Shown: positions 43,558-52,614, counted from the stretch's first letter. The stretch is 64,000 bases of DNA from an uncultured Prevotella sp. (GCA_946415245.1 CAMKRS010000004.1:32410-96409); one strand, 5' to 3'. Notes: generated by a model not told the origin, from the letters alone. Made by a program: numbers and translations.

Positions 43558-44734
43558 GTATTTCGTGTTGGCATTCGTAGCCGTTTGCCTCACCGCAGGT
43601 TTTTCTGCCTGTGAAAAAGAAAAGGAAGTAGAGAAGATCGTTGAGAAGGAAGTCATCAAGAAAGACACGGTGACCATCGAGAAGACCGACACCGTCGTGA
43701 AGAATGAACCATCGTCAAACTGGGAGCGCTATCAGCAACTCGTTACTGCCGACGTAAAGGCCCAGAAGTCGCACGACAAGGTGATCCTGCTCGTAGCTTT
43801 CGGTTCTACATGGCAGCAGGCTTTCGATGCCTTCGACCTGACCATCGATGCCTACAAGAATGCATTCCCTGAGTATGATGTATTCCTGAGCTATTCTTCA
43901 GCCATCTGTATCAACCGTGCCGCTGCCGGTGAGAATGCTGCCGATGGTGCAGAGATCCGTAACTACTATGCTCCTCCCTTCTGGCTCAATGCCTTTGCTG
44001 CCGAGGGTGTGCAGTACAGCGAGATCGTGGTTCAGTCGCTCCAGGTAATTCCCGGCGAGGAGTACACCCGTGTAATCAACTACATCAAGGACTTCGCCAA
44101 CAACTCTAATGGCGACCTCGACGATAGCTATCTGGCCAATGTTGAACTGAAACTTGGTGTACCCCTGCTGCAGGATGCTGAGACCGATGTAGAGCTCGTG
44201 GCTAAGGAACTGAACACTCTTTATAGCACATATGCTGCACAAGGCGTCGTTGCTTTCATGGGTCATGGTAATCCCGATGAGTACGATACCTATAAAGCCA
44301 ATGTCCGCTATACCCAGCTCGAAGAGGCTCTGCAAAAGTACAACAAGAACTACTTTGTAGGAACGGTGGATATGATGGAGAACTTCAAGACTCACGTTTG
44401 GGGTCGTATGACAGCTGCTGGCATCACTACCGGTAAGGTGTTCCTCCATCCGCTGATGTCCATCAACGGTGACCACGGTCACAACGACATGGGTGGCGAT
44501 GACGATGACAACTGGCAGGACGGCGTAGGCTTCACACCGAATGAGGAAGGCGAAGTAGAAGACACTTCTTGGAAGATGTACTTCCAGCACCTGGGTTATG
44601 AGTGCGACGACAACACCGTATTGCCTTACGGATTGCTCGAACTCACCCCGATCCGTAAGGTCTGGATGGAGCACACAAAATACGCTATCGATGGTCCGGC
44701 CCTCGAGTATTACCACTCCAAGAATCCTGAATAA
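43544..44734 (+). CDS. cbiK: Lipoprotein sirohydrochlorin cobaltochelatase (CbiK-type)
   Basis: 396 aa from the ATG at 43544; the track start is a GTG. Signal and lipobox (LTAGFSACEK), a charged EKEVEKIVEKEVIKK spacer, then the CbiK fold: VILLVAFGSTW, FMGHGNPDEY with the metal-binding His, and HPLMSINGDHGHNDMGGDD. An acidic insert of about 20 residues follows that motif. It inserts cobalt into sirohydrochlorin; the lipoprotein signal puts it outside the cytoplasm. It overlaps the TonB receptor by 14 nt. Confidence 0.88.
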   Translation: MKKIKYFVLAFVAVCLTAGFSACEKEKEVEKIVEKEVIKKDTVTIEKTDTVVKNEPSSNWERYQQLVTADVKAQKSHDKVILLVAFGSTWQQAFDAFDLTIDAYKNAFPEYDVFLSYSSAICINRAAAGENAADGAEIRNYYAPPFWLNAFAAEGVQYSEIVVQSLQVIPGEEYTRVINYIKDFANNSNGDLDDSYLANVELKLGVPLLQDAETDVELVAKELNTLYSTYAAQGVVAFMGHGNPDEYDTYKANVRYTQLEEALQKYNKNYFVGTVDMMENFKTHVWGRMTAAGITTGKVFLHPLMSINGDHGHNDMGGDDDDNWQDGVGFTPNEEGEVEDTSWKMYFQHLGYECDDNTVLPYGLLELTPIRKVWMEHTKYAIDGPALEYYHSKNPE

Positions 44735-44777
44735 TAGGTCTGTTAATTAATATATAAGTTAGTATTAGTATTGAAAA

Positions 44778-44810
44778 CGGATGCTGTCGTGAGGCAGCAT
44801 CCGTTTATTA
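44778..44810. terminator. Bidirectional terminator between cbiK and the GNAT gene
   Basis: CGGATGCTG (44778-44786) pairs with CAGCATCCG (44795-44803), followed by TTTATTA. It lies between convergent genes. Confidence 0.65.
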
Positions 44811-45269
44811 TAGCTTTATCTCCATGGTCGTTTTCTGTACCTTCATTCCCATGTGCTTGTAGAAGCTCCATGCCGGATCATTCCCCTCCCACACGTTCAG
44901 GGTGATGTTGTTGCAGCCTATTGATAGGGCATAATCGCGGACATGCTCATACAATGCTTTTCCGACATGTCTGCCGCGAGCCTTTTCATCCACACAGATG
45001 TCATCAATATACAGCGTCTTGATGTCCTCTAACAATTTGTCGTCCCTGACTTCTGTTATCAGACAGAATGCATGTCCCAATACCGTTCCGTCGTCAAACA
45101 CGAAGACGGGTTTGCTGTCATCCTCCAATAGGGCTTCCAGTTCTTGCTCGTTATACTTGGTTGTATTGGGCTTGAACAAGTCCGGACGTATCACATGATG
45201 CACCATGTCTACCTGATGCAGCAGTTCAATGATACGACCGATATCCTTCTTATTCGCTTTTCTAATCAT
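44808..45269 (-). CDS. GNAT family N-acetyltransferase
   Basis: 153 aa with the acetyl-CoA binding block VDEKARGRHVGKALYEHV and a C-terminal NVWEGNDPAWSFYKHMGM motif. Substrate unknown. Last gene of a probable four-gene operon with the epimerase, HAD and peroxidase-nitroreductase genes. Confidence 0.88.
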   Translation of the reverse strand: MIRKANKKDIGRIIELLHQVDMVHHVIRPDLFKPNTTKYNEQELEALLEDDSKPVFVFDDGTVLGHAFCLITEVRDDKLLEDIKTLYIDDICVDEKARGRHVGKALYEHVRDYALSIGCNNITLNVWEGNDPAWSFYKHMGMKVQKTTMEIKL

Positions 45270-45279
45270 TCTTCTTTGC

Positions 45280-46299
45280 TTATTTCAGATTTTTCTTTGC
45301 TTGTTCTTGTGCCTCGATGACCTTGTCACACCATTGGTCGAACTCCGGGTCTTCCACTTGCAGTTCCGGATGGGCGAGAATATAGCTGACACAACGACGC
45401 ACACCCTCGTCGAAACGAGTGGTAGCCTGGAATCCGGGAACGGCACGCTTCAACTTTGTGCAGTCGAAGATGACCGTTGCCGCCTTGTCACCAATGAGGT
45501 TTCCCTCCAAATCATAATCCTTTGGACAAACAGCTGCCAGGAATTCGGAAGCCACATGATAAAGCTTGGGTGTAACGTTCAAAGCGTTGCCCACACACTC
45601 ATAGATCTGATCCCACGTCAGCTGCTCATCACTCATTATCTGGAATGCCTCACCGATAGCCTTCGGATTACCAAGCAGACCGATAAAACCGCGTGCAAAG
45701 TCCTCGTTCCAAGTCAGTGTCCACAGAGAAGAACCGTCACCATGCACCAGCACGGGCTTGCCCTCTTGCATACGCTTCAGAACAGCCCAACTGCCTTTCG
45801 GTCCGTGAATACTCAAGGGCACACCGCGTTCGCAGTAGGTATGCGAGGGGCGCACGATGGTCACGGGAAATCCGTTCTCGCGGTATTCGTGCATCAGCAG
45901 TTCCTCGCAGGCAATCTTGTTGCGTGAATACTGCCAGTGGGGATTCGCCAACGCTGTTCCCTCGGTGATATAAGGACTGCGCGCCGGCTTGGCATAGGCC
46001 GAGGCTGATGAGATATAGACATACTGCCGGGTCCGTCCGCTGAACAATCGGATATCACGCTCCACCTGTTCAGTCACAAAACCTATGAACTCGCAGACGG
46101 CATCAAACTGCGTATCGCCCAATAGACGCAGCACGGTTTCCGTATCGTCAATATCGGCAATCACTTGTTTCACACTTTCGGGCACCTCATGCTTACGGGT
46201 GCCGCGATTCAGCAACCACAACTCATGGCCGCTCTCTGCTAACTGTCGGGTAATGGCACTGCTAATCGTGCCCGTACCACCAATCATTAGAATTCTCAT
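45280..46299 (-). CDS. NAD-dependent epimerase/dehydratase
   Basis: About 339 aa (ATG at 46299; an alternative is 46305). Rossmann motif MIGGTGTISSAITRQLA, then YISSASAYAKP and a YSRNKIACEELL segment carrying the catalytic Tyr-x3-Lys. Extended SDR class acting on nucleotide sugars or similar; substrate not determinable. Confidence 0.85.
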   Translation of the reverse strand: MRILMIGGTGTISSAITRQLAESGHELWLLNRGTRKHEVPESVKQVIADIDDTETVLRLLGDTQFDAVCEFIGFVTEQVERDIRLFSGRTRQYVYISSASAYAKPARSPYITEGTALANPHWQYSRNKIACEELLMHEYRENGFPVTIVRPSHTYCERGVPLSIHGPKGSWAVLKRMQEGKPVLVHGDGSSLWTLTWNEDFARGFIGLLGNPKAIGEAFQIMSDEQLTWDQIYECVGNALNVTPKLYHVASEFLAAVCPKDYDLEGNLIGDKAATVIFDCTKLKRAVPGFQATTRFDEGVRRCVSYILAHPELQVEDPEFDQWCDKVIEAQEQAKKNLK

Positions 46300-46326
46300 A
46301 GACATCTATATTTTCTTAAATCCATC

Positions 46327-46986
46327 TTACTTTTCATTCTCTGCTATTTCAATAAGTTCCTCCATTTTATCGATAATGAAGTCGGCTCCGGCATCTTTGA
46401 GTTCCTCTCTGCTACCGTTGCCCCAAGTCACACCGCAAGTCTTTGCTCCGGCATTGGCTCCCATCAGAATATCTACGGCCATATCTCCGACAACGAGCGT
46501 CTCGCTGGCATCAAAGTGCATCACAGCGAGGGTCTTCAGCACAGGTTCCGGCTTGGGCTTCGCCTCCTTCACGTCATCGGCCCCTATTAAATAAGATATG
46601 TAATCCGCAATGCCCATATCACGAGTCAGTTCCATGAGGGAATTGCGCGAACGCGACGAAGCAATAGTAAGCACGAAGCCTTGCGCCTTCAGGGTTTCCA
46701 AGGTCTTGACAACACCGGGAAATGCTTCCGGCGTGATCTTCTGCAGATTCTCATTGAAGATTCTGCGGTAGGTTTCAGCACATCGAGGGATGAGTTCTTC
46801 CTGAATATCCGGAAACAGTGTCCTGAAACACCCGGCCAATGGCAGACCAATGGTCGATGCACACTCAGCCTCCGTGCGACTTGGCAGTTGCATCTCCTTG
46901 ATGGCCATCTGCATGGTAGTGACGATGTTCCGTCTGGTATCACCCAGCGTCCCGTCAAAATCAAATATCATCAGTTTTATACTCAT
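46327..46986 (-). CDS. HAD-family phosphatase (phosphoglycolate-phosphatase-like)
   Basis: 219 aa from the ATG at 46986, preferred because AGAGG lies just upstream. Motif I IFDFDGTLGDT, motif II IASSRSR, Lys in KPKPEP, motif III VVGDMAVDILMG, and a cap domain between. Substrate unknown. Confidence 0.85.
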   Translation of the reverse strand: MSIKLMIFDFDGTLGDTRRNIVTTMQMAIKEMQLPSRTEAECASTIGLPLAGCFRTLFPDIQEELIPRCAETYRRIFNENLQKITPEAFPGVVKTLETLKAQGFVLTIASSRSRNSLMELTRDMGIADYISYLIGADDVKEAKPKPEPVLKTLAVMHFDASETLVVGDMAVDILMGANAGAKTCGVTWGNGSREELKDAGADFIIDKMEELIEIAENEK

Positions 46987-47013
46987 ACCTCTTATTCCAT
47001 TCAAGCCACAAAC

Positions 47014-48042
47014 TTACTTGATATACTTCACCTTCGAAGCATCGCGAGGCTTGGCAGCGGGCTGCTCCTCGGGGTAGCCGATAGCAAGGATGTAGTTCAG
47101 CTTATAATCAGCGGGGATGTCAAGACGGTCGAAGAAGAACTTACACTTTTCGTTCGACAGCAGAAAGCGTACGGGACCACCAAGGCAGCAGGTGCCGAGG
47201 CCCAACGACTGCGCTGCCAACATCATGTTCTCACCCAGCAGTCCAGCATCCAGTTCGCCACCTCCATTGGCTGGAGTGCAGACACAGATGAGGGCTGGCG
47301 CACCATAAAACTGACTTCTGCCAGCTGCCTCGTTCACGTCGGCTATCAGCTTCTGATCCTCCACCACACGGACAATCCACGGCTGGCGGTTCATGCCGCT
47401 GGGTGCATTGATGCCACACTTGACAACGGTCTCCAGTTTTGCATGCTCCACGGGCTTGTCGAGATACTTGCGGATAGAACGACGCGCCATCATATTGGTC
47501 AGTACAGGATTCACTTCCATCTGCATATCTGCCTCGATGGCAGCCACCTGATCGCGTGACTCATAGCGTTTGATGACCTTACCATCGCGTCCGATGAGGA
47601 ATTTGGTGAAATTCCACTTGATATCACCACCTCCTGCCTGTGCTTTCAGCCAAGTATAGAGCGGATGTGCCTTCTCGCCGTTCACATCAATCTTGTCAAA
47701 CTGCGGGAAGTGGATGTCGAAATTAGCCGTACAGAACTGGTGAATCTCCTGAATCGTGCCAGGCGCCTGCTGGCCGAACTGGTTGCAGGGGAAATCGAGG
47801 ATCTCGAAACCCTGACCATGATACTTTTGATAAAGCGGCTCCAGATCTTTATACTGTGGCGTGAATCCGCATCTCGTGGCGGTATTCACAATCAGCAGCA
47901 CCTTGCCCTTGTACTCGGCAAGAGACACATCCTTGCCACCATCATCCTTCACTGTGAAATCATACACACTACTCTGTGCTGTCATTGTCAGCACACTCAC
48001 CATTGCCATCAGGCAGAACATAAGTCTTTTCATCATTTTCAT
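47014..48042 (-). CDS. Exported glutathione peroxidase-like / nitroreductase fusion
   Basis: About 342 aa. Signal peptide (MKRLMFCLMAMVSVLTMTAQ). Residues 25-178 are a thiol peroxidase of the GPx family: Cys58 in NTATRCGFT, Gln in FPCNQFG, Trp in WNFTKFL. Residues 184-342 are an FMN nitroreductase (MARRSIRKYLDKPV; APSGMNRQPW; LGTCCLGGP). The signal points to the periplasm. Fusing peroxide removal to a flavin reductase suggests internal electron supply, which is inference. Confidence 0.88.
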   Translation of the reverse strand: MKMMKRLMFCLMAMVSVLTMTAQSSVYDFTVKDDGGKDVSLAEYKGKVLLIVNTATRCGFTPQYKDLEPLYQKYHGQGFEILDFPCNQFGQQAPGTIQEIHQFCTANFDIHFPQFDKIDVNGEKAHPLYTWLKAQAGGGDIKWNFTKFLIGRDGKVIKRYESRDQVAAIEADMQMEVNPVLTNMMARRSIRKYLDKPVEHAKLETVVKCGINAPSGMNRQPWIVRVVEDQKLIADVNEAAGRSQFYGAPALICVCTPANGGGELDAGLLGENMMLAAQSLGLGTCCLGGPVRFLLSNEKCKFFFDRLDIPADYKLNYILAIGYPEEQPAAKPRDASKVKYIK

Positions 48043-48046
48043 TTTA

Positions 48047-48146
48047 TTTGTTGGTTTGTCCGGCAAATATACGCAAAAATTCCCGAAATGCTGCTTTTTT
48101 GCCTCGGGATTTATGTTTTATTGGGAAAAAAGTTCAGGATGCGAGG
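48047..48146. repeat. 100-bp duplicated segment, copy A
   Basis: About 100 bp starting TTTGTTGGTTTGTCCGGCAAATATACG and ending near GCGAGG is nearly identical to 53288-53387. It contains the minus-strand -7 box TATATTTG (48064-48071) of the peroxidase fusion gene and a CCCGA...TCGGG inverted repeat. Confidence 0.85.
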
Positions 48147-48184
48147 CAAACGTCGAAAGACGTGGGGGTAAACGTCGAAGGTGA

Positions 48185-48216
48185 TTTGGAAGCAGCCCAT
48201 ATTCTTCATACCTTTG
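48185..48216 (+). promoter_or_regulatory. Promoter for the small exported protein
   Basis: TTTG (48185-48188), 20 nt, TACCTTTG (48209-48216). A 57-nt leader precedes the ATG at 48274. Confidence 0.65.
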
Positions 48217-48273
48217 CACTGTCAAAAGTCAAACGACGAAAACATAGTATTAACAATTTAAATAGTAAAAGTT

Positions 48274-48639
48274 ATGAAGAAAATGATTATCGCCCTCGTG
48301 GCAATGGTGATGATGGCAATGAGTACTAACGCTCAGAGTATTGACAACAACAGCAAGCTGACCTTCGATCGCATGGCAAGCTATCTGGAACTGACCGTCA
48401 ATCAGATAGAACCCGTGAAGAAGGCAATGGCTCAGTTCGACAACATGTTGGGAACCATCAACCAACAACAGGATGCCTCTATAGCTGGTGAGGCTTGGGA
48501 AACAATCCAGAATCGCCATAAGCAGACGATGAAGAAGATTCTCAGCGAGAAGCAGTATGACAAGTACGTGAAGACCCTCGACCTGACGGCCAAGAATACA
48601 GCCGAGCGCATCATGGATCAGCAGTTGGCCAACAGATAA
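48274..48639 (+). CDS. Small exported helical protein of unknown function
   Basis: 121 aa with signal peptide MKKMIIALVAMVMMAMSTNAQ and an all-helical body (LTVNQIEPVKKAMAQFDNML; ILSEKQYDKYVKTLDLT). The arrangement recalls small periplasmic helical proteins but no family is recognised. Single-gene unit with promoter and terminator. Confidence 0.75.
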   Translation: MKKMIIALVAMVMMAMSTNAQSIDNNSKLTFDRMASYLELTVNQIEPVKKAMAQFDNMLGTINQQQDASIAGEAWETIQNRHKQTMKKILSEKQYDKYVKTLDLTAKNTAERIMDQQLANR

Positions 48640-48675
48640 ACTCACTTGTATACACATACATTATTAATGTAGCAT

Positions 48676-48712
48676 CTCTTCCGCATAGAGATTATGCGGG
48701 AGAGATTTTGTT
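48676..48712 (+). terminator. Terminator after the small exported protein
   Basis: CTCTTCCGCATA (48676-48687) pairs with TATGCGGGAGAG (48693-48704), followed by ATTTTGTT. Confidence 0.65.
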
Positions 48713-48737
48713 ATCTCAGGAATTATTCGTAAATTTG
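48707..48737 (+). promoter_or_regulatory. Promoter for the LytS-type kinase, nearly leaderless
   Basis: TTTG (48707-48710), 19 nt, TAAATTTG (48730-48737). The ATG at 48743 begins only 6 nt after the -7 box. Confidence 0.65.
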
Positions 48738-48742
48738 CAGCG

Positions 48743-49747
48743 ATGAAGAAGATACAGGTAAAAGATGTGTGGTTGTTCGTGGCGCAGGTGCTGCTGTTGT
48801 CGCTGACTCTGCTATCGCCAGGACTCATCAGCTATGTCACAAGCCACAACCCCCAATTGGCCTGGGAGTCGTTGACGGTATCAGCCTATTGGCTGGCTCC
48901 GGCTATTGTGGTCTATCTCCTTAACTTCTACCTGTGCGTCCCCCTATTGTGGTTCCGTCATCGTCGCTGGCAGTTCGTTGTAGCCAATATCGTTCTCATT
49001 TTGGCCACCAACGCCCATGTGATCTTTAAAGATTTCAAATCACTGCCCGATTATTTACTGGCAGGCTATTCCTCATTTCTGATTTTTGCCCTGCTCGTCA
49101 ATTTGATGGCTATCGGTATTGCCCTGAGCATCCGCTATGTCATGCGACAGAGCGAGAAGAAACAGAAAGAGGTAGAGGCGGAACTGGCATGGTTGAAGAA
49201 TCAGATCAATCCCCATTTCCTGTTTAATACCCTCAACAACATTTCCAGTCTGACGCAGATTGATGCTGACAAAGCCCAAGACACCGTGATGCAGTTGAGC
49301 GACCTACTGCGCTATGCGATGTATGAGACCAACAAGCCGAAAGTGCCGCTTGAGGGCGAAGTGGAGTTCATGCGTAACTACATCGAACTGATGAAACTGC
49401 GTTGTAATGAGATGACGACTGTTAATGGTCAATGGTCAATAGTCAATGGTCAATCAGAAGTAGCTCCTTTGCTCTTCATTTCTCTCATCGAGAACGCTTT
49501 CAAGCACGGTATGAACAGCAATGCACCAGCCACTATCGACATCAGTCTGACGCAGAAAGACGGTACACTCGTCTTCACTTCCGATAACACCAACAACCCC
49601 AAGCCCACCAAAGACCGCAGCGGTTCGGGCATCGGACTGGAGAACACCCGTCGCCGTCTGGATCTCCTCTATCAGGGTCGCTACCAATGGGAGCAGACCA
49701 TCACGCCAGAGAATATCTATCACGTCAAAATCACCCTTCAGCTATGA
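48743..49747 (+). CDS. LytS-type sensor histidine kinase
   Basis: 334 aa. Four membrane helices in residues 10-130, a short coiled coil (QSEKKQKEVEAELAWLK), the His_kinase motif QINPHFLFNTLNN with the phosphorylated His, and an ATPase lobe (SLIENAFKHGM; GSGIGLENTRRRL). A tandem AATGGTC insert lies at residues 227-236 (NGQWSIVNGQS) between the two. It partners the LytTR regulator, which overlaps it by ATGA. Confidence 0.92.
   Translation: MKKIQVKDVWLFVAQVLLLSLTLLSPGLISYVTSHNPQLAWESLTVSAYWLAPAIVVYLLNFYLCVPLLWFRHRRWQFVVANIVLILATNAHVIFKDFKSLPDYLLAGYSSFLIFALLVNLMAIGIALSIRYVMRQSEKKQKEVEAELAWLKNQINPHFLFNTLNNISSLTQIDADKAQDTVMQLSDLLRYAMYETNKPKVPLEGEVEFMRNYIELMKLRCNEMTTVNGQWSIVNGQSEVAPLLFISLIENAFKHGMNSNAPATIDISLTQKDGTLVFTSDNTNNPKPTKDRSGSGIGLENTRRRLDLLYQGRYQWEQTITPENIYHVKITLQL
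49424..49451 (+). repeat. AATGGTC x4 heptamer insert in the histidine kinase
   Basis: AATGGTC, AATGGTC, AATAGTC, AATGGTC in register and in frame. Confidence 0.9.
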
Positions 49748-50466
49748 TACCTATGACCTGCATGATTGTTGATGACGAGCCTTTGGCCGTCCGCCTCTTG
49801 GAGTCGTATGTTGAGAAGACGCCTGACCTCCAGTTGTTGGCCTCCTTCACAGACTCCATCACTGCCATCAACGCCATCAAGGCGCAGAAGCCCAACCTGC
49901 TGTTCCTTGATATCCAGATGCCGAATATCGACGGAATGGAATTAGCCCATAGTCTGCCGGAAGAGACGCGTGTGATCTTTACCACTGCTTTTAAGGAATA
50001 TGCTTTCGAAAGCTATGAGGTGAATGCACTCGACTTCTTGCTGAAACCTATTCGTTACAACAAGTTCCTCGCAGCCGTCGAAAAAGCCAGGAAATTATAT
50101 CAGCAAGAACCCGTTGCCCAGCCTCAACAGCCCAATACCGTCTTTATCCGCGTCGATGGTGAATGGCGCAACATATCCATCGACCAGATCACCTACGTCA
50201 ATGGTATGAAAGACTATGTGCTGTTCTATCTCGACAACGAGCCCAAGGCGCTGATATCCCATCTGACGATGAAAGCCGTTGAGGACATGTTACCCAAAGA
50301 CCGCTTCCTACGCATCCATCGCTCCTATATCATTGCCGTTGATAAGATTCAGAAGGTTGACCGCAACGATTGTGTCTACATCGGCAAGGAAATCATCCAT
50401 ATTCCTGACGGCTACTTACAAACCTTCCGTCAATTCCTCGAAACCCGTTCAATAGAAAAGAGATAA
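49744..50466 (+). CDS. LytTR-family response regulator
   Basis: 240 aa. Receiver domain with DDEP, LFLDIQMPNIDGMEL (phospho-Asp) and DFLLKPI; C-terminal LytTR DNA-binding domain (YVNGMKDYVLFYL; RFLRIHRSYIIAVDKI). The GH43 gene starts 3 nt after its stop, so all three genes are probably one transcript. Confidence 0.93.
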   Translation: MIPMTCMIVDDEPLAVRLLESYVEKTPDLQLLASFTDSITAINAIKAQKPNLLFLDIQMPNIDGMELAHSLPEETRVIFTTAFKEYAFESYEVNALDFLLKPIRYNKFLAAVEKARKLYQQEPVAQPQQPNTVFIRVDGEWRNISIDQITYVNGMKDYVLFYLDNEPKALISHLTMKAVEDMLPKDRFLRIHRSYIIAVDKIQKVDRNDCVYIGKEIIHIPDGYLQTFRQFLETRSIEKR

Positions 50467-50469
50467 GAT

Positions 50470-52095
50470 ATGAAAATGAGAAAAAGACTTATACTATTTA
50501 TCACTTTTGCAACGCTACTGACAACAGGATATGCTCAGGGGTTCAAGAATCCTGTGCTGCCGGGATTTCATGCCGACCCAAGCGTGTGCAGGGCGGGAGA
50601 TGACTTCTATCTTGTAAACAGCACGTTTCAGTATTTCCCTGGCGTGCCGGTGTTCCACTCGAAAGATCTCATCCATTGGGAACAGGTGGGAAACTGTCTG
50701 ACACGACCCTCGCAGGTGGACTTGAAGGGCACCGACGGCAACAGCGGCATCTACGCACCAACCATCCGCTACCACAAAGGGCGGTTCTATATGGTGACAA
50801 CGGTGTTCCCCTCGCGCCGTCACTTCTACGTGTGGACAGACAATCCCGCTGGGGAGTGGTCGGAGCCTATCGTGATTGACTTCGCCATCGGCAGCTGCGA
50901 CCCCACGCTCTATTGGGAGGATGATAAGTGCTATTTCCTGTGGAAGGAGGGCGACATCAAGATATGCGAGATTGACGTAGAGACGGGTAAGCAAATGGGC
51001 GAGATTCACCATCTGGGAACGGGCCTTGGCGGACGTTATCCTGAGGGACCGCACATCTACAAAAAGGATGGTTACTACTATCTGCTGCTGGCAGAAGGAG
51101 GCACGGAGCACGGCCATCATGTGAACATCCTACGCAGTCGCAGTCTCTTCGGTCCCTACGAACCGAACCCAGCCAATCCCATTCTCTCGCACTTCAATAT
51201 GAAGATGCAGAACAGTCCGATTCAGGGGCTTGGACATGCTGATCTGGTACAGGCTCCAGACGGTTCTTGGTGGATGATATGTCTGGGCTATCGCACCAGC
51301 GGCTATCTGCAGCATGTCATGGGCCGCGAGACAATGCTGGCACCCGTGAAATGGGAAGCAGGTGAATGGCCTGTGGTGAATGGCGATGGCACGTTGCAGA
51401 TAGACATGCAATGCAAGACGCTGCCTTTGGTGCCGATGGCGCCAGAACCTGTGAGAGAAGAATTTAACTACGTCAAGCGTGATGCCCCTGCTGATAGCTA
51501 CCATTCTTTGGGACTGCCAATGGGCTGGATGAGTCTCTGCAATCCCGATTATACCAAATACTCGCTGACAGAACGCAAGGGATTCCTGCGCCTCCGTCCC
51601 AGCACGATTGACCTCAGTGAGACAGCTAATCCAACCTTTGTGGCTCGCCGTCAGACAGAACTGAACTTCACTGCTACTGCGCTGTTCGACCTCTCACACC
51701 TCACAGAAGGTATGCAGGCTGGTATCACCGCCTATGCGGCTGCGCTGAACCATTATGATGTGGTGGCAGAGCGTCGCAACGGAAAACTTTTCGTTAAGTC
51801 AAATGTCCGCCTTGGACAGACCAATCATAGTGAGCGGGAGATAGGATTAACTGGCAAAAGTGTCTATCTGCGCATTACCTCCGATCGTGACTTCTACTAT
51901 ATGATGGTATCGGAGAACGGCACAGATTTCACCACTTTGGCCAAGATGGAATACCGTTTCCTCAGCACAGAAACCATTGGTGGTTTCACTGGTGTCATGC
52001 TCGGCCTCTTTGCGCAGAGCAACCAGAAGAATGACCTAGGATATGTGGATGTGGATTGGTGTGAAACATACGACTCACGGAAACTGGTCCCGTGA
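50470..52095 (+). CDS. GH43 glycoside hydrolase (beta-xylosidase/arabinofuranosidase type)
   Basis: 541 aa. Signal peptide 1-22; five-bladed propeller with catalytic Asp36 (FHADPSV), pKa-modulating Asp144 (GSCDPTLYWED) and acid Glu192 (RYPEGPHIY); C-terminal beta-sandwich (about 335-535) common in xylosidases of this family. It releases xylose or arabinose from xylo-oligosaccharides. It complements the GH10 xylanase elsewhere in the window. Confidence 0.92.
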   Translation: MKMRKRLILFITFATLLTTGYAQGFKNPVLPGFHADPSVCRAGDDFYLVNSTFQYFPGVPVFHSKDLIHWEQVGNCLTRPSQVDLKGTDGNSGIYAPTIRYHKGRFYMVTTVFPSRRHFYVWTDNPAGEWSEPIVIDFAIGSCDPTLYWEDDKCYFLWKEGDIKICEIDVETGKQMGEIHHLGTGLGGRYPEGPHIYKKDGYYYLLLAEGGTEHGHHVNILRSRSLFGPYEPNPANPILSHFNMKMQNSPIQGLGHADLVQAPDGSWWMICLGYRTSGYLQHVMGRETMLAPVKWEAGEWPVVNGDGTLQIDMQCKTLPLVPMAPEPVREEFNYVKRDAPADSYHSLGLPMGWMSLCNPDYTKYSLTERKGFLRLRPSTIDLSETANPTFVARRQTELNFTATALFDLSHLTEGMQAGITAYAAALNHYDVVAERRNGKLFVKSNVRLGQTNHSEREIGLTGKSVYLRITSDRDFYYMMVSENGTDFTTLAKMEYRFLSTETIGGFTGVMLGLFAQSNQKNDLGYVDVDWCETYDSRKLVP

Positions 52096-52104
52096 GTCGT
52101 TTGC
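52070..52104. terminator. Bidirectional terminator overlapping the GH43 stop codon
   Basis: ACGACTCACGG (52070-52080) and CCGTGAGTCGT (52090-52100), then TTTG. The stop TGA lies inside the second arm. It separates convergent genes. Confidence 0.7.
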
Positions 52105-52614
52105 TTAATTCTTCAGCAGATATTTAATGATGAGATATCCACCGATGATCTGAAGCAGCAGGCCAGGCCAGCCGACGGTGAAATCGGCGATGGTGGCAGC
52201 AATACCGCCAGTGAGAATTAACTCACCGAGTGCTCCAATGGCTTTTGTTACAAGTATGACACCGATGAGAATTGGCAGACTGATGGTCTTGAAGTGCTGA
52301 GCAGCCAGTCCCGCAACAAGGGCAAGTACAGCGAGCTTCATCGTCATCACGGGCAGTACCTCGGTGGCAGGCATACCTGTCAGTAGATGATTCACCAGCG
52401 GCGAAGCCAGCGCTGCGAGCAGTCCCGTCTTCCAGCCGAACTTATAGGCTCCGACGAGGATGACCAATGACAGGGGCGAGAAGATGATACCGCCCTGTGG
52501 GATGAGGTGGAACACCTGAGGCAATACCAGATTGCAAGCTACGAATATCGCTGCCCACATATAGGTCTTTGCCTCGTCATAATTCAATGTGTAAAGTCTT
52601 ACTGTTGCTTCCAT
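52105..52614 (-). CDS. ECF-transporter S-component-like membrane protein
   Basis: 169 aa with five to six hydrophobic helices (MWAAIFVACNLVLPQVFHLI; GIIFSPLSLVILVGAYKFGWKTG; KAIGALGELILTGG), the shape of ECF substrate-capture subunits. No ECF ATPase or T component is nearby, so it would use a shared module. Substrate unknown. Confidence 0.65.
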   Translation of the reverse strand: MEATVRLYTLNYDEAKTYMWAAIFVACNLVLPQVFHLIPQGGIIFSPLSLVILVGAYKFGWKTGLLAALASPLVNHLLTGMPATEVLPVMTMKLAVLALVAGLAAQHFKTISLPILIGVILVTKAIGALGELILTGGIAATIADFTVGWPGLLLQIIGGYLIIKYLLKN

